The notes under the pieces: model-generated
The model's input: only the letters and a program-made list of their open reading frames with translations
Databases searched by the model: none
What the model was told of the DNA's origin: nothing
Origin: Pseudoalteromonas caenipelagi
GTDB taxonomy: Bacteria; Pseudomonadota; Gammaproteobacteria; Enterobacterales; Alteromonadaceae
Length of the DNA: 64,000 nt
Direction: 5' to 3'
NCBI RefSeq assembly: GCF_013140855.1
Contig: NZ_JABBPG010000003.1
Coordinates: forward strand, 372,001 to 436,000
Shown here: positions 56,119 through 64,000 of the stretch, one piece after another
Position numbering within the stretch: the stretch's first letter is position 1
Layout: the number at the start of each line of letters is the position of its first letter
Made by a program: the position numbers and the translations under genes

Positions 56119-57177
56119 ATGGCATTGAGAATATTGTTTATTTTTTGTTGGGTATGGTCGTTGCAATGTGCTGCAGTCGAGGTGACCGATCTATATCAAA
56201 GTGAGCTTTACGTCACTGATAAAAGCCGAGATACTCGTGTAACGGCAAGTAAGCAAGCATTGTATAACGTTATTAAAAAGCTTACTGGACGTCATGATGG
56301 GGCCGATTCAGCATTGATCAAACAAGCGATGCGTTCAATTTCGGATTACATGCTCAAGTATGAATATCTTGAAACACCTGAAGGGTTAACCAAAATACGT
56401 GTTCGGTTTGAACCTAGCAGAGTTGAAGAGCTTGTGCGAGATGCGCAGTTACCTCTTTGGGGAAACAGAAGACCGCTTATCGCCATTTGGTTGGCAATCG
56501 AGGACAACCTTCGTAGGGAGTTTGTCACCCAAGATAGCTATCCACAATTAGAAAGGCTTATTTACGATACCGCTGCTGAGTGGGGGGTGCCTGTAATTGT
56601 CCCATTGTTAGATTTAGACGACTTGACCAAAGTAAGCATTGCGGAAGTGTGGGGTAACTTCTCTAAGCCTGTTGAGTTTGCTTCACAACGATACAATGCT
56701 GAGCGGGTGATCACCGCAAGAATGTTTCAGCAACCGAATAGCAGCAGCTGGCAATTAGAATGGCGTTACACTGATGCCCAATCGTTTGAAGTGAATAAAT
56801 TAGTGGGTGATAAGCAGCAAATTTTAAGCGAGATGGTGAATAACTTTTCTGAAGCATTAGCGCAAAGTTATGCCATAGACCCAACACAATCAGTAACACT
56901 GCAAACCACCTCGTTATTGGTTGACAATTTAAACACATTTACCTCGATAGAGCTTGCCAAAAGACAACTAGAGAGTATGAGTACCGTGGTAGATGTGGAT
57001 GTGACTTATCGTTCAGCGGATAAAATCCGTTTTGTCATTAAGCACAGTTCTACGTTGGATGACTTGATAAAGTCTCTCAATTTGGAACAGGCATTTAGCG
57101 TTTACATTGACCCACATGCTTTCTATCAGGTTGCAAACGTTGGTAACCTCAGATACAGCTGGGTAGGCGAGCAGTGA
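56119..57177 (+). CDS. DUF2066-domain exported protein
   Basis: 352 residues. Signal peptide (LFIFCWVWSLQCAAV), then the DUF2066 region (VTDLYQSELYVTDKSRDTRV, IKKLTGRHDGADSALIKQA). The gene is commonly found just before hda in gammaproteobacteria, and here the TGA stop overlaps the hda ATG. Function is not established. The domain spans most of the mature protein, with no catalytic motif visible. Confidence 0.85.
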   Translation: MALRILFIFCWVWSLQCAAVEVTDLYQSELYVTDKSRDTRVTASKQALYNVIKKLTGRHDGADSALIKQAMRSISDYMLKYEYLETPEGLTKIRVRFEPSRVEELVRDAQLPLWGNRRPLIAIWLAIEDNLRREFVTQDSYPQLERLIYDTAAEWGVPVIVPLLDLDDLTKVSIAEVWGNFSKPVEFASQRYNAERVITARMFQQPNSSSWQLEWRYTDAQSFEVNKLVGDKQQILSEMVNNFSEALAQSYAIDPTQSVTLQTTSLLVDNLNTFTSIELAKRQLESMSTVVDVDVTYRSADKIRFVIKHSSTLDDLIKSLNLEQAFSVYIDPHAFYQVANVGNLRYSWVGEQ

Positions 57178-57884
57178 TGAGCAACGAACCTTTACAAATG
57201 GCTTTGCCAGTCACTCTGCCAGATGACGAAACATTTGAATCATATTTTGGCGGCGCAAAATCTTTAGAAGTGAACCATCTTAAAACTTCTTTATTAAACA
57301 TTACCAAAGGGTTTCAGTACACTTATTTGTGTGGATTAGCTGATTCTGGTAAGTCACATTTACTGTATGCAACGTGTATTCATGCTCAAGAAATGGGACT
57401 TTCGACTATTTTATTGAGTTTACGTGAAGTAATAGACTTTGGTCCTGCGGTGTTAGATGGACTAGAAACACTAGATGTCGTGTGTATTGACGATGTGCAC
57501 TTGGTTGCAGGTGTTGAGGCTTGGGAAAAGGCGTTGTTCAACTTCTTTAATCGTTTTAATGAACCCAATAAGTGCCTAGTCGTAACCGCCGATCTTCTGC
57601 CCAATATGCTCAATATCAACTTGCCAGATCTAGAGTCTCGTCTAGCCTGGGGAACCACTTTTCAGATCCGTTCTATGAGTGATGATGATAAAGCTGAGGC
57701 GCTGGTAAAGCGCGCCAATATGAGAGGGCTTGAGCTATCTGACGAATGTGCGCGTTTTTTATTAACCAGACTGAGTCGAGACATGCGCGCGTTACTTGAT
57801 GTATTAGACAAACTCGATCATGCGTCAATGGCTGCACAGCGTAAACTCACCATTCCATTTATTAAAAGTACGCTTAATTTATGA
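57177..57884 (+). CDS. hda: DnaA regulatory inactivator Hda
   Basis: 235 residues from ATG 57177, which overlaps the preceding stop (TGATG). The AAA+ domain is related to DnaA domain III: Walker A GLADSGKSHLL, Walker B VVCIDDVHLV and sensor segments (LESRLAWGTTFQI). The N-terminus begins QMALPVTLPDDETFE, the clamp-binding peptide region of Hda. With the DNA-loaded sliding clamp it stimulates hydrolysis of DnaA-bound ATP and prevents over-initiation of replication. No DnaA domain IV is present. Confidence 0.93.
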   Translation: MSNEPLQMALPVTLPDDETFESYFGGAKSLEVNHLKTSLLNITKGFQYTYLCGLADSGKSHLLYATCIHAQEMGLSTILLSLREVIDFGPAVLDGLETLDVVCIDDVHLVAGVEAWEKALFNFFNRFNEPNKCLVVTADLLPNMLNINLPDLESRLAWGTTFQIRSMSDDDKAEALVKRANMRGLELSDECARFLLTRLSRDMRALLDVLDKLDHASMAAQRKLTIPFIKSTLNL

Positions 57885-58018
57885 ACAAATAATGGATAAT
57901 GCCGTTCTTTATCATGTAATTTGCCATTAAAGCGATAACTTTTTACAAATATTCACTGCCAAAGGCAAACTGAGTTAAGTTAGGGCTAGAATCTAGTCCT
58001 TGCTTTCAGTTATCATAA

Positions 58019-59044
<1,026 letters not shown>

Positions 59045-59057
59045 GAGCGAAGTAAAT

Positions 59058-61445
59058 ATGAAATTTAGTGAAAAGTGGTTACGCGAATGGGTTAATCCAG
59101 CCATTGATACTGAGGCTCTATCTGAACAGCTTTCAATGGCAGGTTTGGAAGTTGATGGCGTAGATGCAATTGCTGGCAGTTTTTCTGGTGTGGTAGTTGG
59201 CGAAGTTGTTGAATGTGGACAACACCCTGATGCTGATAAACTGCGTGTAACTAAGGTAAATGTAGGCGAAGACGAATTATTAGATATCGTTTGTGGTGCA
59301 GCAAACTGCCGAGCTGGTTTAAAAGTAGCCGTTGCTAAAGTTGGCGCAGTATTACCAGGCGACTTTAAGATTAAAAAAGCCAAGCTACGTGGTCAGCCTT
59401 CTCACGGTATGTTGTGTGCCTTTGAAGAGTTAGGTATGGCTGAAAGTTCAGATGGCATTCTTGAGTTACCCAGTGATGCACCGATTGGTCAATGTATCCG
59501 TGAATATTTCGCGTTAGATGACGTCACAATTGATGTTGATCTGACGGCCAACCGTAGTGACTGTTTAGGTATTAAAGGTCTTGCGCGTGAAGTAGGTGTA
59601 CTAAATTCACTCGACGTTACAGAAGTAGCAATTGAAGCAGTACAACCAACAATTGATGATAAAATTTCTATCGAGTTGGTAAACAGCAAAGCGTGTCCAC
59701 GTTATTTAGGTCGTATTATTAAAGGCATTAACTTGGACGCTACCACACCGCTTTGGATGGTTGAGAAACTACGTCGTTCAGGTGTACGCTCAATTGACCC
59801 AGTGGTTGATGTTACTAACTATGTATTGCTTGAGCTTGGTCATCCGATGCATGCGTTTGATTTGAATGCCATTGAAGGTGGTATTAAAGTGCGCAATGCT
59901 AATGAAGGTGAGGAGTTGGTGTTGCTAGATGGCAACACGGCTAAGCTAAACCCTTCAACGCTATTAATTGCAGATGATAATAAAGCATTAGCTATGGCGG
60001 GTATTTTTGGTGGTGAAGCATCGGGTGTCAAAGAAGGCACCCAAGATATTTTACTAGAAAGCGCATTTTTCGCGCCGTTGGCAATTGCAGGTCAAGCTCG
60101 TAGCTACGGATTACACACCGATGCTTCTCACCGTTATGAGCGTGGTGTTGATTATAAGCTACAACGTGATGCAATGGAGCGCGCCACAGCCTTACTATTA
60201 GACATAGTAGGTGGTGAAGCAGGCCCTGTAGTCGAAGCTGTGTCTGAAGCTGATTTACCAAAAGAGAAGTCTGTAACTCTGCGTCGCACTCGTTTAGACA
60301 AAGTAATTGGCTACCATATTGAAGATGAGAAAGTAACTGACATTCTTACCCGTTTGGGTCTTGGTGTGAGCTTTGCTGAAGATACATGGCAGGCACAAGT
60401 ACCGAGTTATCGTTTTGATATCAGTATTGAAGAAGATCTAATTGAAGAAGTTGCACGCGTTTTTGGCTACAACAACATTCCAAATGTTGCGCCTACAGCT
60501 GCACTTAAGATGACTACGCATTCAGAAGTAAATGTACCAGTGTCTCGTATGCGTAACGAGTTAGTATCTCGTGGTTATCAAGAAGCTATCACGTACAGCT
60601 TTGTTGACCCTAAAGCACAAAAACTATTGCACCCTGAGTCAGATGCCCTTGTTTTACCGCATCCTATCTCGGTAGAAATGTCAGCGATGCGTGTCAGCCT
60701 GATGACAGGCTTGATTAATGCTGTGGTTTACAACCAAAACCGTCAACAGTCGCGCATTCGCTTATTCGAACAAGGCTTAAAGTTCTTAAAAGATGAGTCT
60801 GCTGAAAACGGTGTAGCACAAGTTGCTGTTTTAGGTGGTATTGTCTATGGTAACACGCACAACGAACATTGGTCTATCGCGTCTCGTCCAAGTGACTTTT
60901 TTGATGTTAAAGGTGACGTAGAAGCGTTGCTTTCGCTTACTAACGACAGCGCTCGTTTTAGCTTTAAAGCACAAGTTAATGACGGCTTGCATCCTGGCCA
61001 ATCTGCGGCTATATATTTTGATGATGTAAAAGTTGGCTTTATTGGCGCTGTTCATCCACAATTACAAAAGTCTCTAGGTTTGAATAGTACTGCCTATGTG
61101 TTTGAAGTTGAAGTAGATGCTTTAAGTGCTCGTAAACTTCCAGAAGCAGTCAATGTGTCTAAATTTCCATCAAATCGAAGAGATATTGCTATTTTAGTTG
61201 CAGATGACGTAAAAATAGGCGATATTTTAGAAAGCATTGAGAAAGTTGGCGGAAATCAATTAGTTGACCTAAACTTATTCGATGTGTATAAGGGCAAAGG
61301 TATTGAGCCAGATTTTAAGAGTTTGGCGATTGCTCTTACATTACAAGCGGTTGATAGAACTCTCGAAGAGAAAGACATCAATCAAGTTGTAGACAACGTG
61401 GTGGCCGAATTGGCCAAACAATTTAATGCATCGTTGAGGGACTAG
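59058..61445 (+). CDS. pheT: Phenylalanyl-tRNA synthetase beta subunit
   Basis: 795 residues, as in E. coli. The N-terminal tRNA-binding fold ([20 protein letters not shown]) comes first. The B3/B4 editing domains follow ([15 protein letters not shown]), then the B5 domain and the catalytic-like core, and the FDX anticodon-binding end ([30 protein letters not shown]). Starts 13 bases after pheS. It edits mischarged tyrosine and binds tRNA-Phe. Confidence 0.98.
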   Translation: MKFSEKWLREWVNPAIDTEALSEQLSMAGLEVDGVDAIAGSFSGVVVGEVVECGQHPDADKLRVTKVNVGEDELLDIVCGAANCRAGLKVAVAKVGAVLPGDFKIKKAKLRGQPSHGMLCAFEELGMAESSDGILELPSDAPIGQCIREYFALDDVTIDVDLTANRSDCLGIKGLAREVGVLNSLDVTEVAIEAVQPTIDDKISIELVNSKACPRYLGRIIKGINLDATTPLWMVEKLRRSGVRSIDPVVDVTNYVLLELGHPMHAFDLNAIEGGIKVRNANEGEELVLLDGNTAKLNPSTLLIADDNKALAMAGIFGGEASGVKEGTQDILLESAFFAPLAIAGQARSYGLHTDASHRYERGVDYKLQRDAMERATALLLDIVGGEAGPVVEAVSEADLPKEKSVTLRRTRLDKVIGYHIEDEKVTDILTRLGLGVSFAEDTWQAQVPSYRFDISIEEDLIEEVARVFGYNNIPNVAPTAALKMTTHSEVNVPVSRMRNELVSRGYQEAITYSFVDPKAQKLLHPESDALVLPHPISVEMSAMRVSLMTGLINAVVYNQNRQQSRIRLFEQGLKFLKDESAENGVAQVAVLGGIVYGNTHNEHWSIASRPSDFFDVKGDVEALLSLTNDSARFSFKAQVNDGLHPGQSAAIYFDDVKVGFIGAVHPQLQKSLGLNSTAYVFEVEVDALSARKLPEAVNVSKFPSNRRDIAILVADDVKIGDILESIEKVGGNQLVDLNLFDVYKGKGIEPDFKSLAIALTLQAVDRTLEEKDINQVVDNVVAELAKQFNASLRD

Positions 61446-61447
61446 AT

Positions 61448-61747
61448 ATGGCGCTTACTAAAGCCGACATAGCTGAACACCTATTTGAAAAATTGGGGAT
61501 AAATAAAAAGGATGCCAAAGACTTAGTTGAAGCGTTTTTTGAAGAAATCCGCTCAGCGCTTGAAAAAGGGGAGCAAGTAAAGCTCTCTGGATTTGGTAAC
61601 TTTGATCTCCGTGACAAAAAAGAGAGACCGGGTCGGAACCCTAAAACAGGTGAAGACATTCCTATCTCTGCGCGTCGCGTAGTAACTTTCCGTCCAGGTC
61701 AAAAACTGAAGACTCGCGTCGAAGTTGGGACCAGTAAAGAAAGTTAA
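61448..61747 (+). CDS. ihfA: Integration host factor alpha subunit
   Basis: 99 residues. HU/IHF fold with the DNA-intercalating arm [20 protein letters not shown] and the sequence [12 protein letters not shown]. Three bases after pheT, in the usual pheST-ihfA arrangement. It forms a heterodimer with IhfB and bends DNA in replication, recombination and sigma-54 promoters. A good terminator follows. Confidence 0.97.
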   Translation: MALTKADIAEHLFEKLGINKKDAKDLVEAFFEEIRSALEKGEQVKLSGFGNFDLRDKKERPGRNPKTGEDIPISARRVVTFRPGQKLKTRVEVGTSKES

Positions 61748-61774
61748 AATTTTCTATAAGTGAACGCTATTCTT

Positions 61775-61806
61775 AAGGCCTTGGGTTTATGCCCAGGGCC
61801 TTTTGT
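61775..61806 (+). terminator. Terminator of the pheST-ihfA operon
   Basis: AAGGCCTTGGG and CCCAGGGCCTT form an 11-base stem with one G-U pair and a six-base loop, followed by TTTTGTTTT. Confidence 0.92.
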
Positions 61807-61877
61807 TTTGTCATAAAAAAGTCATGTTTGTTATTTAAAATTAGGACTTCTTAAAATGGCAGGCTGGGGTTTAGATC

Positions 61878-63500
61878 ATGCCAAGTGCATTTATGTTTGC
61901 AAAGCAATTGAGAAGTATTGCTTTGGCTTGGCTGGCTTGCAGCTTAATTTTTGGCATTTTACTGGCCTTGCTATTTATACAACACCGTGATGCAGAGCAG
62001 CTGCATATCAAAAATATCGCCGAAAAAGTGCATTTTGAACTCAATTCTCAGCTGAAAGAAATTGATGCCTTTTTAAACCAAGCCCAATCTTTAGATGTAA
62101 ATTGCCCTCCTGAAACCATCTTTAAATTACGCCAGCAAGTATTTAAAAACCCAGCAATGAGTGAAATTGGTATTGTTAACCAAAAAGGGCAGTTAACGTG
62201 TAACTCGTATGGTCAATTAAATCCACCGATCCAAAAAACGGCTCCAATCAAAGCTGATGGACTGAGATATCACGGGCCGATTATTAGTGAATATATGGAA
62301 GTATCGGCTTTTGTGTTAGCTAGAACACGTCGTGACGGCTACGAAGTCAATGTGTTACTGCCTAGTGATTGGCTTCGCCATACTTTGGATCTTGAGCAAT
62401 ACTCAGCGTTGGATTTTATTGCTTTGGTTGATAGCGAGACCGGTGTGCCCATCATATTACAAGGTGGATATAGCTTGCCGTTGAATATGCCGTTATTTCC
62501 GATTCGTAGCTCGCTGTATGCACAAGGTCAATTTGATGACGGTGAAGATAAGTTTTTATATGCAAAACCAATAGCCTCTCTTCCTAAACTAGCAATTGTT
62601 GCCAGCAGCAACAGCGCATCTATTTTTGCCGTAGCCTCAGATTCTTTGACTGTGTTGGGGTTGCTGTATGTGTTTGTATGGGCTGCCTTGAGCTTTTTAC
62701 ATCATTATTATGAACTCAGACAGTTAAGCTTAAAATCTCAGTTGAAGCAGGCAATTGCTAAGCAACAATTGTTTAATGTATATCAGCCTTTAATTGATGC
62801 AAGGACCCAGCAAATCGTTGGTGTAGAAGTACTGATCCGATGGCAACACCCTACAGAAGGAGAACTGGGACCTGCTTACTTTATTCCAGAGGCAGAAAGA
62901 AGTGGGGCGATTATTGAAATATCTATTGCTCAGGTAAACACGGCAGTTGAAGAGTTACAACCGCTTTTAGCACAAAATCCAGACTTTAAAGTGTCTTTTA
63001 ATGTGAATGGTCAACTATTGACTTGTAACGACTACTTAAGTTCACTTTATCGTGCTCATCGGCAGATCAATGCTTTAACAGTCGAGTTAACAGAGCGTGA
63101 TGTACTGTCTCAAAACCAAGTGAAGCAAACTTTAGAGCAACTGGTACACCAAGGTATTGAAGTTGCTGTCGATGACTTTGGCACGGGATACAGCGGCCTA
63201 CAGTATTTACAAAGTTTTCCGATAGATTTATTAAAAATCGACCAAAGCTTTGTCGCATCAATTGGCCTTGATAACTTGCAGTCTCCGGTTCTCAATGCGG
63301 TAATAGAAATGGCTAACAAGCTGGATAAAAAGCTGATAGCGGAGGGGGTTGAAACACCACATCAAGCGGCTTATTTGTTAAGTAAAGGGGTGACTGTTCA
63401 TCAAGGTTGGTGTTATTACAAGGCTCTGAGAATCGGCGCGTTAACAAGGATTGCACAAAGCGGTGAGCAGCTCTGCACAATGAACGTATCTGCTGCGTAA
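61878..63500 (+). CDS. CSS-motif EAL c-di-GMP phosphodiesterase
   Basis: 540 residues. Two membrane spans (about 15-36 and 250-275) bracket a periplasmic CSS-type domain with two cysteines (DVNCPPE, LTCNSYG); these form a redox-controlled disulfide in this family. The cytoplasmic EAL domain has EVLIRW in place of EAL, keeping the metal Glu. ELTERDV, VDDFGTGYSGLQYL, LKIDQSFV and AEGVET all look intact, so it should hydrolyse c-di-GMP. Gene alone between two terminators. Confidence 0.93.
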   Translation: MPSAFMFAKQLRSIALAWLACSLIFGILLALLFIQHRDAEQLHIKNIAEKVHFELNSQLKEIDAFLNQAQSLDVNCPPETIFKLRQQVFKNPAMSEIGIVNQKGQLTCNSYGQLNPPIQKTAPIKADGLRYHGPIISEYMEVSAFVLARTRRDGYEVNVLLPSDWLRHTLDLEQYSALDFIALVDSETGVPIILQGGYSLPLNMPLFPIRSSLYAQGQFDDGEDKFLYAKPIASLPKLAIVASSNSASIFAVASDSLTVLGLLYVFVWAALSFLHHYYELRQLSLKSQLKQAIAKQQLFNVYQPLIDARTQQIVGVEVLIRWQHPTEGELGPAYFIPEAERSGAIIEISIAQVNTAVEELQPLLAQNPDFKVSFNVNGQLLTCNDYLSSLYRAHRQINALTVELTERDVLSQNQVKQTLEQLVHQGIEVAVDDFGTGYSGLQYLQSFPIDLLKIDQSFVASIGLDNLQSPVLNAVIEMANKLDKKLIAEGVETPHQAAYLLSKGVTVHQGWCYYKALRIGALTRIAQSGEQLCTMNVSAA

Positions 63501-63521
63501 GAATCTCAGTCCAAAAAAACA

Positions 63522-63543
63522 AAAGCCCCAGAGAAGGGGCTTT
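63522..63543. terminator. Bidirectional terminator between the phosphodiesterase and the GH13 gene
   Basis: AAAGCCCC and GGGGCTTT flank a six-base loop, with A- and T-rich sides. Confidence 0.85.
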
Positions 63544-63569
63544 ATAATAATATGCGGATAATTTAAAAA

Positions 63570-64000
63570 TTATAGGTAGGCAAAATAGCAGGCGTAACTT
63601 GGCAAGCTAAGCTGTCCTTCATGGTAGTGTGCGGTGTTATGACGCAATTCACATGTGGTTGCTTGCGCTAATTCTATAGGCAGTTCTGCCGGTGTTTGCG
63701 CCAAGTTAAATACACACAGTAGCGTTTTACCTTGATGCTTTCTGTAAAATGCCAAGACTGGTTCGGCCGTTTCGAGAAACTCTATATCCCCATACAGTAG
63801 TTCTGGGATTTGTTTTCTCCACGCCATAAATTCTTGGAAATACTTAAGTACAGAGTCATCTTGTTGAAGCTGAGAGTTCACAGCACGTGATTGATGTTCA
63901 GTATATACCGGTAACCAAGGTTTGCCTGAACTAAAGCCTGAGTTATCAAGCTGCTGCTCCCAAGGCATAGGTGTACGACAACCGTCACGGCCTTTGAAGT
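63570..64000 (-). CDS. GH13 alpha-glucosidase, C-terminal part (5' end outside window)
   Basis: The frame is open to the right edge; about 143 residues are visible. The segment GRDGCRTPMPWEQQ is typical of GH13 alpha-glucosidases and oligo-1,6-glucosidases just after the last catalytic residue. The domain C follows (VLKYFQEFMAWRKQIPEL, LCVFNLAQTPAELP). It hydrolyses alpha-glucosides from starch or glycogen. The ATG at 63968 is internal. No information on the regulator is in the window. Confidence 0.9.
   Translation of the reverse strand, partial: FKGRDGCRTPMPWEQQLDNSGFSSGKPWLPVYTEHQSRAVNSQLQQDDSVLKYFQEFMAWRKQIPELLYGDIEFLETAEPVLAFYRKHQGKTLLCVFNLAQTPAELPIELAQATTCELRHNTAHYHEGQLSLPSYACYFAYL

Overview
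The window reads as chromosome of a marine gammaproteobacterium of the Alteromonadales, most likely Pseudoalteromonas. This is inferred from the gene content (cysB, hda, pheST-ihfA, hrpA, rlmI, sulA), the many exported polymer-degrading enzymes with PKD/PPC domains, a TonB-dependent receptor locus and several c-di-GMP proteins. No database search was possible; all assignments come from motifs and family knowledge.

Layout. (1) 1-12.5 kb: a one-direction catabolic locus. It holds a TonB-dependent receptor (cut by the left edge), a fold-III PLP ammonia-lyase, an RpiR regulator, a D-aminoacylase-type deacetylase, RidA, a sodium:solute symporter, a PfkB (KDG-type) kinase, a GH20 hexosaminidase and an exported SMP-30-type lactonase. 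Together these fit uptake and breakdown of C1-oxidised chitin ends (N-acetylglucosaminate) to KDG-6-phosphate. (2) 12.6-19.8 kb: SapC-like protein, asparaginase-type Ntn hydrolase, CBS protein, hrpA, a response regulator and a PilZ protein. (3) 19.8-22.0 kb: a small decaying insert bounded by a 91-bp direct repeat of the 3' end of rlmI. (4) 22.0-33.4 kb: rlmI, HD hydrolase, pentapeptide-repeat potassium-channel fusion, YgjP-type peptidase, three tRNA-Tyr genes, YchJ, sulA with LexA-like sites, a Sel1 protein, a purine permease, cysB and an amidohydrolase homologue that appears to have lost its metal ligands.

(5) 33.4-46.2 kb: an accessory, AT-rich region. A Gabija-type defence pair (gajA-gajB) and two small genes lie between 29-bp direct repeats. 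To the right is an operon of four exported proteins of unknown function, including a 129-residue protein made of three near-identical repeats. It is divergent from a 790-residue protein I cannot assign. This is the best place in the window for an undescribed system.

(6) 46.2-54.7 kb: M9 collagenase with PKD and PPC domains, a solute-binding protein, glyoxalase I, and an operon of a cytochrome b/heme-binding fusion, a DUF1566-like protein and an exported metallophosphoesterase with two PPC domains. (7) 54.8-64 kb: a GAF-GGDEF diguanylate cyclase, DUF2066 protein, hda, pheS-pheT-ihfA, a CSS-EAL phosphodiesterase, and the end of a GH13 glucosidase running off the right edge.
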